Below are positions 35,150 through 43,864 of a DNA stretch of 64,000 nucleotides, piece by piece (the first letter of the stretch is position 1; every line of letters starts with the position of its first letter). A model generated the notes under the pieces. That model was not told where the DNA came from. It worked only from the letters and a program-made list of their open reading frames with translations, and made no database searches. The DNA lies in NCBI GenBank assembly GCA_902526595.1, contig CABZLO010000001.1, forward strand, positions 1-64,000, written 5' to 3'. The translations under genes and the position numbers were made by a program. Source of the DNA: an uncultured Pelagibacteraceae bacterium. Lineage in GTDB: Bacteria; Pseudomonadota; Alphaproteobacteria; Pelagibacterales; Pelagibacteraceae.

Positions 35150-35892
35150 TTTATTTGGAATAATTTACCAAATCCCCTTACTGAATTATTTTTATTTATT
35201 TTAACAAGGGTATCCCAAATCAATGCCTGGTTACTAGATAAAACCGTAGTATTTAATTTTTTTTCTAATTTATCTATGATGGTTAAAACTGGAAGAGCTG
35301 TACATGAAACAAACAGAGCATCTGCATTATTTAAATCAATGTTAGATAATACTTCATACAAATAATTTTGATCAACTTTACCAATATCAAGATCAGACTC
35401 GATATCAAAATATGCATTAGATGTAATATCAAAACCCTCACTTTTAAAATACTCCAAAACTTCATCATTTAATTTCTTACTATAAGGTGTAAATAAACAT
35501 ATTTTATTAATGTTCATTTTTTTAAGTGCTGTAATTGCAGCTGTACTTGGTGTGGTTACATCTGCTTTTGGTTTTGCTGCCTTTACTTTTTTTTCAATTG
35601 ATGTATGTCCAGCAGCAATAGTTCCAGAGGTACAGCCATAAACTACACAATCTAGATCCTGATCTGGTAAAATATCTTTTGTAACCTCTGTAACTTTTTC
35701 TGACATTTTGATTAGGTTTTCCTTTGTTAATGGATTGTAACTTTCAATTCGATTTACAAAAAAATCAATATCTTTATCTTTAATTACGTTTATAAAATCC
35801 TTTTCAATCATAAAGTCGCTTGCAAGTGCTATCAGGCCGACTCTTGGATTTGATTTACTTACAAATTTAGGATCTATTTTTGTTGAATTCAT
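35146..35892 (-). CDS. Asp/Glu racemase / maleate isomerase superfamily protein (EutA-like)
   Basis: A 248-aa protein with the two-cysteine active site of the superfamily: VVYGCTSGT (C87) and FVSCTALPV (C197). Members racemise, isomerise or decarboxylate carboxylic acids. The EutA protein of ectoine utilisation belongs here, and it is paired with an M24 hydrolase in those operons exactly as here. Overlap of four bases with the downstream M24 gene supports a joint pathway. Reaction unknown. Confidence 0.78.
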   Translation of the reverse strand: MNSTKIDPKFVSKSNPRVGLIALASDFMIEKDFINVIKDKDIDFFVNRIESYNPLTKENLIKMSEKVTEVTKDILPDQDLDCVVYGCTSGTIAAGHTSIEKKVKAAKPKADVTTPSTAAITALKKMNINKICLFTPYSKKLNDEVLEYFKSEGFDITSNAYFDIESDLDIGKVDQNYLYEVLSNIDLNNADALFVSCTALPVLTIIDKLEKKLNTTVLSSNQALIWDTLVKINKNNSVRGFGKLFQIN

Positions 35893-35953
35893 TTTTTAAA
35901 AGTTGAATATATCAGAAGTTCTTTAATAATCATTAATATTAAAAAATAACGGC

Positions 35954-36820
35954 ATGAACATAAAAGACACCTTTGTTGCATCTTTAGTTCCTATCTTTTT
36001 AGGTTTTGGTTTCGTTATTGCAAAGCCTGCATTTGAATCTTTTCCACCAGTTTTATTGATGGGATTACGATTTATGTTTGCTGCATCTATTTTGATTTGG
36101 TGGTTTCCAATACCTAGAGGCTATTTAAAAAAAATATTTATAGCATCATTCATAGCAAATACTTTGCAATATAGTATTACCTACTCTGGATTAAATTTAA
36201 TTGATGCCTCTGCTGCTGTTCTTCTTGTTCAAACAGAAGTTCCTTTTGGAGTTATATTTGCTTATTTTATGCTTAGAGAAAAGCCGACAGTAAGAGCTTT
36301 AATTGGTATAAGTATTGCTTTTGTAGGTGTTTATATTTTAACAGGATCTCCTAATTTAGATGGAAAGTTTATTGGTATTGGTCTTACTATCATAGGTTCA
36401 GCAACTTGGGCGCTTGGTCAAGTATTGGTTAAACCATTGAGTAAAGAAATTAATCCATTGGCTTTGGTTGCATGGTTAGCATTATTTTCAGCACCTATTT
36501 TAATAGTTTTTTCCTCAATATTTGACGGAAATACAATTAATTATTTAAGCAATGCTAAATTTGAACATTGGATTATTGCAATTTATATTGGTTTTATAAT
36601 GCAGCCAATTACTTATGGTTGCTTCTATTATGTTTTAAAAAATAATCCTTTATACAAAGTACTTCCAATTGTAACTATGGGTATTCCACCAACAGGATTG
36701 TTGGCAGCTATTTTTCTACTTGGAGAAAAACCAACTCAAGAATTATTTATCGGTGGAGCAATAATTATAATTGGGGTAATTTTAATTGTTTTTACAAAAA
36801 ATAAAAAAGAAGAGAATTAA
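35954..36820 (+). CDS. EamA/DMT family transporter
   Basis: A 288-aa membrane protein with about ten hydrophobic segments in two EamA repeats (AFVGVYILTGSPN in the first half, GGAIIIIGVILIVF in the second). It belongs to the drug/metabolite transporter superfamily and probably exports an amino acid or metabolite. It is divergent from the EutA-like gene by 61 bases and is followed by a thioesterase gene. Confidence 0.85.
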   Translation: MNIKDTFVASLVPIFLGFGFVIAKPAFESFPPVLLMGLRFMFAASILIWWFPIPRGYLKKIFIASFIANTLQYSITYSGLNLIDASAAVLLVQTEVPFGVIFAYFMLREKPTVRALIGISIAFVGVYILTGSPNLDGKFIGIGLTIIGSATWALGQVLVKPLSKEINPLALVAWLALFSAPILIVFSSIFDGNTINYLSNAKFEHWIIAIYIGFIMQPITYGCFYYVLKNNPLYKVLPIVTMGIPPTGLLAAIFLLGEKPTQELFIGGAIIIIGVILIVFTKNKKEEN

Positions 36821-36836
36821 TTTAAAGTATTTTTAA

Positions 36837-37298
36837 ATGTTATTAAAAAGTTTTTCAGTTAAACAAGAGTGGGTTGACTATAACAATCATATGAATATGG
36901 CTTACTATGTTCTAATATTTGATCAAGCCTTAGAAGTTGTACTTGAAGAATTTAAAATGGGAGAAAGTGCAGCAAAAGATTTAAATAGAAGTACTATGGT
37001 AGTTGAAACAAACACTAAATATTTACGAGAAGTAAAGCAAGGTGATGAAATAGATATTCATATGACTTATTTTGATCATGACAAGAAAAGGCTTCATATA
37101 AAAATGGAGATGATTGAAAAAAGTGAAAAAAAAATATCAGCAAACATAGAGTGGATATCTTTATATATAGATTTAAACCAGAGAAAAGTAACCGAATTTG
37201 AAGAAGAAAAGTTAAAATTAATGGATAAGTTTATTGAGGATAATAAAACTAAATTTGTATCTAATGATCTTCTTTTTTCCTCAAAATTAAAGAAATAA
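36837..37298 (+). CDS. Acyl-CoA thioesterase, hotdog fold
   Basis: A 153-aa single hotdog domain. The motif VDYNNHMNMAYYVLIFDQALE is the 4-hydroxybenzoyl-CoA thioesterase pattern (Asn-His with a downstream acidic residue on the long helix), and STMVVETNTKYLREVKQGDEIDIH follows as usual. It would release a free acid from a CoA ester; some relatives act on betainyl-CoA in carnitine breakdown. It lies 16 bases after an EamA gene. Substrate unknown. Confidence 0.83.
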   Translation: MLLKSFSVKQEWVDYNNHMNMAYYVLIFDQALEVVLEEFKMGESAAKDLNRSTMVVETNTKYLREVKQGDEIDIHMTYFDHDKKRLHIKMEMIEKSEKKISANIEWISLYIDLNQRKVTEFEEEKLKLMDKFIEDNKTKFVSNDLLFSSKLKK

Positions 37299-37338
37299 TT
37301 AAATATTACAAATTCTAATAATTTGATATAGGTGCCCA

Positions 37339-38294
37339 ATGAGCACCAATAATAATCCTAAAGGTATTATTTTAATTGTTACTGCAATGACATTTTTTTC
37401 AATGCAGGATGCATTGATTAAATTTATTTATGAACAAGCAGCACTTTATGAAATTTTTTTTGGAAGATATTTTGTTGCAGCCATTTTACTGTTTGGATAT
37501 ATAAAATTTAGAAATCAGAAAGTTTCACTAAAAACTTACTATCCTTCTTTAACAGTATTAAGAGTTTTACTACACTTTATTGCTTTTTCTGCTTTTTTAT
37601 CTCATTAACATATATGCCACTAGCAACTGCTAATGCACTTTTTTTTTCCTCTCCATTTTTTGTGTCAATTTTTGCAAAAGTATTTTTGAAAGAATTTATT
37701 GGAATTAGAAGATGGTCTGCAATTATATTTGGCTTTATTGGAGTTTATATAGTTTTAAATCCTGATTTTTCTAACTTTGAATATAAAAATTTATTACCAG
37801 TTTTCTCTGCTTTTTTTTATGCAGCTTCTATGACTATTACAAAATATACCTCTGATAAAGATGATGTTAATACACAATTATTTTATTTTTATCTTATTGC
37901 TATAGCCTTGTGTGTAATAATTTTTATTTTTATGGGGAATGGCCAATTTAATAATTCGAATTTTGATTCAACAACTCAGTTTATTTTTAGAGAATGGTTT
38001 TCAAATATTGAGTATACTTGGAAGTTTATTTTATTTTTTGGTTTTGTTGCTTCTATTGCATTTGTATGCATTTTTTCTGCTTATATTGTTGCATCTCCAT
38101 CTGTGGTATCACTTTTTGAATATTCTTTAATTATTATGTCTATGATACCTGGGTTTTTATTATTCAATGAAATTCCATCTTTACGAACATTTTTAGGTGT
38201 TGCTTGTATTATTGCTGCTGGAATTTATATCTATGTAAGGGAAAAAGCTAGAGATCAATACATTGCTACAAAAACACCTTTGAGAAGATCGTAA
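37339..38294 (+). pseudogene. EamA/DMT family transporter split by a one-base frameshift
   Basis: Two frames make one EamA protein. The first (37339-37608) ends LRVLLHFIAFSAFLSH and the second (37614-38294) begins MPLATANALFFSSPFF, the direct continuation of the family pattern. Adding one T in either the T6 run at 37593-37598 or the T5 run at 37584-37588 joins them into ~317 residues (for example IAFSAFFISLTYMPLATANA). The second piece has no ribosome site. About ten membrane spans are expected in the restored protein. It is either a recent pseudogene or a homopolymer sequencing error. Confidence 0.82.
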
Positions 38295-38410
38295 AATTAT
38301 ATTGAAACTCTACTTCACTAATAATAAGGTTCAAGTATAGAACGATACATAACTCGTCGTTAAATTCATATTTACGAAAGTGGGATCAATCGTCTTAGAT
38401 TTAATTATTT

Positions 38411-38418
38411 AAGGAGGT
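38411..38418 (+). promoter_or_regulatory. Consensus Shine-Dalgarno before the LLM oxidoreductase
   Basis: AAGGAGGT, a full match to the anti-Shine-Dalgarno, lies four bases before the ATG at 38423. Such complete sites are uncommon in this window and suggest strong translation of the operon's first gene. Confidence 0.75.
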
Positions 38419-38422
38419 TCGA

Positions 38423-39589
38423 ATGAAGTTTGGATATTTTTGTAACACAACTAACTGGGATCAAAAACCCTATAAACAGTTACTAGATGAAACAAAAGAG
38501 ATAACAACTTATTGTGATAAAAATAATTGGGACTCTATTTGGTATACCGAGCATCATTTTAATCACGAAGGTATGGAGTCGTGCACTAATCCATTAATGA
38601 TGGGTGTTGATGCAGCTGCTAGAACTAAACAAATAAAAATTGGACAAGCATGCAATGTTATTACTTTTCATAACCCTTTAAGACTGGCTGAAGACATTGC
38701 TTTATTAGATCAATTATCAAATGGAAGAGCTCTAGTTGGTATTGGAAGAGGAATTTATGGAAGAGAGGCAATGAATTTAAATAAAGAAGCCGATCTAAAG
38801 GACCAAGCAAAAAATTTTAGACTGTTTGAAGAGTCTCTTACAATAATGAAAAAAGCATGGACAGAGGAATTTTTTAGTCATAAAGGTGAATTCTATACTT
38901 ATCCATCACCAAATTTTGTTTGGCAACACGACATGAGTCCTCCAAACAAAGAATTTGTAGACATTGAAACAAATGAGATGAAAAAAATAAGTGTGGTTCC
39001 AAAACCTAAACAAAACCCACACCCACCAATTTGGCAAGTAGTAGATGGTGCAAGATCAATTGAATGGGCTGCACAAAATGGTTTGAACACTATTATGTGG
39101 ATACCTACTGTTAAAGCTCTTAAAAAAAGATTTGAGATATTCAGAGATGCAAAGTCAAAAGCAGAGAACAGAGAAGTTCCTTTAGGTGAAGGTATATCTT
39201 TAGTTAGAGATATGTTTGTTGCAGAAACAATGGAAGAAGCAGAAAAATTAGCAGGTGAACATATTATAAATTATATGAGATGGGTCTGTCATTGGCGAGG
39301 GTTGGGCAATCATATGGACCCAGGTGAAGAATTGCCAGAAACAAAACATAAATTAGATTTATTAAATTATGAATTTTTACATAAAAGAAATTTATTGTTT
39401 GGTACTCCAGAGTATGTTGTTAATAAAATTAATGAACTAAAATCAGAGTTGAATTTACAAAATCTACAAGTTTGGTCTAACTTTCCTGGAATAGACCATG
39501 AAGCTTGTATGAGAAGCATTAAATTATTTAATGATGAAGTAATTCCAAAAATAAATTTAGACAGTTCTAATATAGAAAAAGCAAGTTAA
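38423..39589 (+). CDS. LLM class flavin-dependent oxidoreductase
   Basis: A 388-aa luciferase-like monooxygenase barrel: WDSIWYTEHHFNHEG, IGQACNVITFHNPLRLAEDIALLDQLSNGRALVGIGRG, then a C-terminal KINELKSELNLQNLQVWSNF-type strand and helix. These enzymes use reduced flavin and oxygen to oxidise a small organic substrate. A consensus ribosome site precedes it, and the next three enzymes follow with gaps of 0-3 bases or overlaps. Together with the LIV-type binding protein after the cluster, this looks like a catabolic operon for an imported compound; its identity is unknown. Confidence 0.87.
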   Translation: MKFGYFCNTTNWDQKPYKQLLDETKEITTYCDKNNWDSIWYTEHHFNHEGMESCTNPLMMGVDAAARTKQIKIGQACNVITFHNPLRLAEDIALLDQLSNGRALVGIGRGIYGREAMNLNKEADLKDQAKNFRLFEESLTIMKKAWTEEFFSHKGEFYTYPSPNFVWQHDMSPPNKEFVDIETNEMKKISVVPKPKQNPHPPIWQVVDGARSIEWAAQNGLNTIMWIPTVKALKKRFEIFRDAKSKAENREVPLGEGISLVRDMFVAETMEEAEKLAGEHIINYMRWVCHWRGLGNHMDPGEELPETKHKLDLLNYEFLHKRNLLFGTPEYVVNKINELKSELNLQNLQVWSNFPGIDHEACMRSIKLFNDEVIPKINLDSSNIEKAS

Positions 39590-40173
39590 TGAATTTAGAA
39601 ATAAGAAAGTTTACTAAATTTGTAGACAAAACTTTAATTGAGGGTGGAAAAAAAGCTAAGGAGCCAGTTTTATTAGTTTCTGTAGCTGCAGTATTTAAAA
39701 ATCCATGGCACGGGCAAGGATTTGTTGAAGACCTTAGACCAACTATTTTAGATTTAGCTCCTAAACTTGGAGATATGCTTGTGCCTGAATTGATTAAAGA
39801 GATGGGTTCACCTGATAAAATTCTTGCATATGGAAAAGCTGGAATTGTTGGATTAAATGGAGAGATAGAGCACGCATCAGCATTTATACACACTTTAAGA
39901 TTTGGGAATAAATTTAGAGATGCTGTAGGTGGTACATCTTATTTAAGTTTTACAAATACGAGAGGGCCAGCAGGCTCAAAAATATTAATTCCAATGATGC
40001 ACAAAACAGACTCTGGTTTAAGACCATACTATTTAACTCATGAGTTCACAATTCATGATGCACCATTTGATGACGAAGTTGTAATAGCTATAGGAGGTGC
40101 TTCAAGTGGAAGAGCTCATGCAAGAACAGGTGATAGATATCAAGATATGAAAGAGATGGGCATTAAAAATTAA
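39589..40173 (+). CDS. DUF1185 'amino acid synthesis' family protein
   Basis: A 194-aa protein matching the DUF1185 pattern: VLLVSVAAVFKNPWHGQGFVEDL, LAYGKAGIVGLNGEIEHASAFIHT, FRDAVGGTSYLSFTNTRGPAG and VVIAIGGASSGRAHARTGDR. The family has no firmly established biochemical role that I know of. The start shares a base with the LLM gene stop (TAATG). Its conserved Gly/Arg-rich loops suggest a small-molecule enzyme. Confidence 0.83.
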   Translation: MNLEIRKFTKFVDKTLIEGGKKAKEPVLLVSVAAVFKNPWHGQGFVEDLRPTILDLAPKLGDMLVPELIKEMGSPDKILAYGKAGIVGLNGEIEHASAFIHTLRFGNKFRDAVGGTSYLSFTNTRGPAGSKILIPMMHKTDSGLRPYYLTHEFTIHDAPFDDEVVIAIGGASSGRAHARTGDRYQDMKEMGIKN

Positions 40174-40176
40174 AAA

Positions 40177-40962
40177 ATGCTTTATAATTTTGATAGAAAT
40201 CAAAATCATTATTATTTTAATAATAAAAATTCAGTTCCAATAATTTTTATACACGGACTTGGATTAAATCAATCAATGTGGAAACCCCAAATTGATTTTT
40301 TTAAAAATAAATCTTTTGTAACATATGATCTTTTAGGGCATGGCAAGACACCTTTTAGTGAAAATATACTAACAATGAAAAAACTTGCTGGCCAATTATT
40401 AGTTTTGATTGAGAATTTGAAAATAGATAAATTTCATTTAATTGGTTTTTCTATCGGAGCATTAGTTTCAATTGAGTTTGCTACAAACTATGAAAAATAT
40501 TTAAACTCTTTGACTTTAATTTCTACAACTTATAAAAGGTCAAACGATGAAAGGCAAAAAGTAATTGATAGGGTAAATTTAGTAAAAAAAAATATGCCTA
40601 TTTCCCAAATGGCTATGAAAAGATGGTTCTCTGATGACTATATTAAAAAAAATCCTGATCTATATGAAGAATTCCTAATAACTCTCAACAAAGAGGGAGT
40701 TGACCAAGAGAATTTTATTAAAGCTTACGAATTATTTGCAAATTATCAAGATAGCCCAGAAAAAATAAAAAAAATAAAAACTAATACCTTAATAATTGCA
40801 GGTTCAGAAGATACAGGGTCTACTCCAAATATGTCTAAAAATTTAAATAAAGATATTCAAAATTCACAATATTTAGAAATTAAAAATGGGAAACACTTCA
40901 CTACTATTGAATATGCCGACGAAGTAAATAATGCAATAATGGAACATTTAAATGATGCCTGA
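40177..40962 (+). CDS. Alpha/beta-fold hydrolase
   Basis: A 261-aa alpha/beta hydrolase. IFIHGLGLNQSMW gives the HG oxyanion region, LIGFSIGALVSIEFA holds the nucleophile elbow (GFSIG, Ser), ANTLIIAGSEDTGSTP-type sequence carries the acid, and KNGKHFTTIE has the catalytic His. Sequence style resembles 3-oxoadipate enol-lactonase and related carbon-carbon or lactone hydrolases. It overlaps the next gene by 11 bases. It may open or cleave the product of the LLM monooxygenase. Confidence 0.85.
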   Translation: MLYNFDRNQNHYYFNNKNSVPIIFIHGLGLNQSMWKPQIDFFKNKSFVTYDLLGHGKTPFSENILTMKKLAGQLLVLIENLKIDKFHLIGFSIGALVSIEFATNYEKYLNSLTLISTTYKRSNDERQKVIDRVNLVKKNMPISQMAMKRWFSDDYIKKNPDLYEEFLITLNKEGVDQENFIKAYELFANYQDSPEKIKKIKTNTLIIAGSEDTGSTPNMSKNLNKDIQNSQYLEIKNGKHFTTIEYADEVNNAIMEHLNDA

Positions 40963-42436
40963 ACTTAAAAAATATAAAATGTTTATTGATGGAGAGTGGG
41001 TAGACTCTGAAAGTAAAAAAACTTTTGAGACTTTAAACCCTGAAAACAATGAACCATGGGCAGTTGCGCCTGAAGCAAGCGCAAAGGATGTTGACAGAGC
41101 TGTTAAAGCTGCACAAAAAGCTTTTGAAGGTGAATGGCCAAAATTGCTTCCAAGAGATAGAGCTAAATTTTTAAGAGCAATTGCTGATCAGTTAAGAAAA
41201 AATGCAGAGATGCTGGGTGAAATAGAAACAATTGATACAGGAAAACTTTTTAGGGAAACAAAACAGCAAGCAACTTACATTGCAGAGTACTATGATTATT
41301 ATGCAGGATTAGCTGATAAAGTTGAAGGTTCAGTTCTTCCAATAGATAAACCCAATGTGCAAGCGATAACAACAAGAATACCTATTGGAGTTGTTGCCGC
41401 AATTATTCCGTGGAACTCTCAAATGTTTTTAACAGCAACTAAATTAGCACCAGCTCTAGCAATGGGAAATACTGTAGTTATAAAATCTTCAGAGCTAGCG
41501 CCTGCAGTCTTATTTGAATTTGCGAAGCTTGTAGAGAAAACTGGAATACCTAAAGGAGTAGTTAATGTCATTACAGGTTTTGGTGATCCATGTGGTAAAA
41601 CTTTAACAACACATAATCTTGTAGAGAAAATTGCTTTTACAGGAGGACCCGAAACTGCGAGACGTATAATTAAAAATTCAGCTGAAAATCTCTCAGAAGT
41701 AAGTTTAGAGCTTGGAGGAAAAAGTCCAGTTGCTGTATTTGATGATGCTGAACAAGAAAATGCAATTAATGGAATTACTGCTGGAATATTTGGTGCGAGT
41801 GGACAAAGTTGCATTGCAGGTTCAAGACTTTATATCCAAAAAGGAATTTATAATGAATTTCTAGATAAACTTTCTAGCAGAGCCTCCAAAATAAAAATAG
41901 GGGCTCCAATGGATCTAGATACAGAGATGGGTCCTTTAAGTAGTTTTAAACAATTAGAAACAATTGAAAAAAATATAAAAGATACAATTGATCAAGGTGG
42001 AAAGATTAAATGTGGTGGTAAAAGAGACTCATTTTCTAACAAAGGATATTACTTCCCACCAACAATTATTGAATGTGATAATCATAATCTGCCTACTGCA
42101 GAAAATGAATTATTTGGGCCTGTATTGTCAGTAATGAAATTTGATACTGAGGATGAAGTAATTAGTAAAATGAACGATAATCAATATGGTTTATCATCTG
42201 GCGTTTACACAAGTAATTTATCCAGAGGCATGCGAGTTTCCAAAGCAATAAGAGCTGGAATTACTTTTGTAAATACTTATAGACTAATTTCACCTTCGGC
42301 TCCATTTGGAGGTATCAAAGATAGTGGCTACGGCAAAGAAGCTGGGGTAGATTCTATTAAAGATTATACAAGAGTAAAAACAACCTGGTTTTATACATCT
42401 GATGAACCTTCATTAGATCCATTCTCAATTAGATAA
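40952..42436 (+). CDS. Aldehyde dehydrogenase
   Basis: A 494-aa ALDH with the catalytic residues in place: N155 (IIPWNSQM), E253 (VSLELGGKSPVAVF) and C287 (GASGQSCIAGSRL). The start ATGATG overlaps the hydrolase gene. It is the last enzyme of the four-gene LLM cluster and should oxidise the aldehyde released upstream. It is only distantly like the ALDH at 23319, so the two likely have different substrates. Confidence 0.88.
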   Translation: MMPELKKYKMFIDGEWVDSESKKTFETLNPENNEPWAVAPEASAKDVDRAVKAAQKAFEGEWPKLLPRDRAKFLRAIADQLRKNAEMLGEIETIDTGKLFRETKQQATYIAEYYDYYAGLADKVEGSVLPIDKPNVQAITTRIPIGVVAAIIPWNSQMFLTATKLAPALAMGNTVVIKSSELAPAVLFEFAKLVEKTGIPKGVVNVITGFGDPCGKTLTTHNLVEKIAFTGGPETARRIIKNSAENLSEVSLELGGKSPVAVFDDAEQENAINGITAGIFGASGQSCIAGSRLYIQKGIYNEFLDKLSSRASKIKIGAPMDLDTEMGPLSSFKQLETIEKNIKDTIDQGGKIKCGGKRDSFSNKGYYFPPTIIECDNHNLPTAENELFGPVLSVMKFDTEDEVISKMNDNQYGLSSGVYTSNLSRGMRVSKAIRAGITFVNTYRLISPSAPFGGIKDSGYGKEAGVDSIKDYTRVKTTWFYTSDEPSLDPFSIR

Positions 42437-42482
42437 ATCATTTTCCTGCGATAAACTGCTTTAAAATATGATAATTTAGTCA

Positions 42483-42494
42483 TTGAATATTCAA
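42483..42494. promoter_or_regulatory. Perfect palindrome overlapping a possible -35 of the LIV binding-protein gene
   Basis: TTGAATATTCAA is self-complementary. Its first six bases could be a -35 hexamer (TTGAAT), with TTAAAT 17 bases downstream at 42506-42511 as a weak -10. It could be an operator; evidence is positional only. Confidence 0.3.
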
Positions 42495-42523
42495 ATTATT
42501 CATAATTAAATTAGTTTTTATAA

Positions 42524-42535
42524 ATTGTTAACAAT
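42524..42535. promoter_or_regulatory. Perfect palindrome just upstream of the ribosome site of the LIV binding protein
   Basis: ATTGTTAACAAT is its own reverse complement and ends three bases before the GAGG ribosome site, 13 bases before the ATG. Its position matches palindromes in the leaders of the other two binding-protein genes in this window. Confidence 0.4.
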
Positions 42536-42548
42536 ATAGAGGAAGATA

Positions 42549-43739
42549 ATGAGAAAACTATTTATCGCTGTATTTATGTTTGTTTCAAGTTTTGGTTCAA
42601 ATGTAATGGCAGACGGACATGCTATCAAGATGGGGATTATCTTAGGATTCACAGGTCCTATTGAGTCTCTTACACCAGCAATGGCAGCATCAGCAGAGCT
42701 TGCATTCAAAGAAGCTTCTGACTCGGGTTCGCTATTAGGTGGAAAAAAAATTGATCCTGTAAGAGCAGATTCAACTTGTGTAGACTCAGCGGCAGCAACA
42801 GCAGCAGCTGAAGGAATTATTTCACAAGGTGTAGCAGCTATTATGGGAGCTGATTGTTCAGGTGTAACAGGTGCTATTGCATCAAACGTTGCTGTACCAA
42901 ACGGTGTAGTAATGATTTCACCTTCAGCAACATCTCCAGGATTAACAACTCTAGATGACAATGGATACTTCTTTAGAACTGCTCCATCTGATGCTAGAGG
43001 TGGTCAAATCCTTGCAGATATCACAAAAGATAGAAAAGTTAAAAGTGTAGCTATTACATATACAAATAATGACTATGGAAAAGGCTTGGCTGATGTATAC
43101 GAAGCAGCGGTAAAAGCTCATGGTATTAAAGTAACAACGGTAACTGCACACGAAGACGGTAAAGCTGACTATTCATCAGAAGTTGCAACACTTGCTTCAG
43201 CTGGTGGAGATGCTGTAGCTGTAATTGGATATCTTGACCAAGGTGGAAAAGGAATTATCCAAGCGTCTCTAGACTCTGGTGCATTTGATAAATTTATTTT
43301 ATCTGATGGTATGATCGGTCAATCTTTGGTTGATGCATTTGGAAAAGATTTAAGTAAATCATTTGGATCTATGCCTGGTTCTACTGGAAAAGGTGCTGGT
43401 GTTTTTGCTGATGTCGCAAAAGCAAGTGGTATAGACTCTTCTGGACCTTACACAGGTGAGTCATACGATGCAGCAGCTTTAATCGTTTTAGCTATGCAAG
43501 CTGGAAATTCAGCTGACAGAGGTTCTATTGCAAAAAATGTAATGGACGTAGCTAATGCACCAGGAACTAAAATTTATCCAGGTGAGCTAAAAAAAGGTTT
43601 AGATTTACTTGCTAAAGGTAAAAAGATTAATTACGAAGGTGCAACCGGAGTAACTTTTACTGCAGTTGGTGAAGCTGAAGGTTCTTTTTTAGAACAAGAA
43701 ATTAAAGGTGGAAAATTTAAAACTAAAAAACAAAGATAA
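42549..43739 (+). CDS. LIV-type ABC transporter substrate-binding protein
   Basis: A 396-aa periplasmic binding protein with a signal peptide (MRKLFIAVFMFVSSFGSNVMA). The type I fold is recognisable from KMGIILGFTGPIESLTPAMAA, ADSTCVDSAAATAAA, MGADCSGVTGA and VAITYTNNDYGKGLADVYEAA. It belongs to the branched-chain amino acid/amide group. Its permease and ATPase genes (43865-47739) are on the opposite strand, converging on it. It could serve the LLM-ALDH operon's substrate as well as, or instead of, amino acids. It ends at a strong terminator. Confidence 0.87.
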   Translation: MRKLFIAVFMFVSSFGSNVMADGHAIKMGIILGFTGPIESLTPAMAASAELAFKEASDSGSLLGGKKIDPVRADSTCVDSAAATAAAEGIISQGVAAIMGADCSGVTGAIASNVAVPNGVVMISPSATSPGLTTLDDNGYFFRTAPSDARGGQILADITKDRKVKSVAITYTNNDYGKGLADVYEAAVKAHGIKVTTVTAHEDGKADYSSEVATLASAGGDAVAVIGYLDQGGKGIIQASLDSGAFDKFILSDGMIGQSLVDAFGKDLSKSFGSMPGSTGKGAGVFADVAKASGIDSSGPYTGESYDAAALIVLAMQAGNSADRGSIAKNVMDVANAPGTKIYPGELKKGLDLLAKGKKINYEGATGVTFTAVGEAEGSFLEQEIKGGKFKTKKQR

Positions 43740-43752
43740 TTTTTACCAACAT

Positions 43753-43787
43753 AAAACCCCAGTAGCGAGAGTTATTGGGGTTTTTTT
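43753..43787 (+). terminator. Bidirectional terminator between the LIV binding protein and livM
   Basis: A 9-bp stem ACCCCAGTA/TATTGGGGT (one G-T pair) with an 8-base loop, flanked by AAAA before and seven T residues after. The A-run on the left lets it also work on the minus strand for the converging liv operon. Confidence 0.85.
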
Positions 43788-43789
43788 AT

Positions 43790-43858
43790 TTAAAACATAT
43801 ACTTGTCTGCCATGTACATGGCCCAAGCAATTGCAGCACCTAATATAATATATTTCAT
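43790..43858 (-). CDS. Possible 22-aa hydrophobic peptide at the end of the liv operon
   Basis: Six bases after the livM stop, an ATG opens a 22-codon frame beginning MKYIILGAAIAWAMY and ending shortly before the terminator hairpin. It has the composition of a short membrane helix with charged ends. Spacing suggests coupling to livM, but there is no strong ribosome site. So short a frame could arise by chance. Confidence 0.35.
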   Translation of the reverse strand: MKYIILGAAIAWAMYMADKYMF

Positions 43859-43864
43859 AATAAC

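Noticed and set aside
38329-38343. GTTC-N7-GAAC repeat before the LLM gene as an SOS box
   Set aside because: Alphaproteobacterial LexA sites are direct GTTC-N7-GTTC repeats; this is inverted and short, so chance is likely.
42518-42961. 147-aa minus-strand frame across the LIV binding-protein start
   Set aside because: It is antisense to a signal peptide and conserved fold, and its Ala/Pro-rich composition is a mirror of the alanine/glycine codons.
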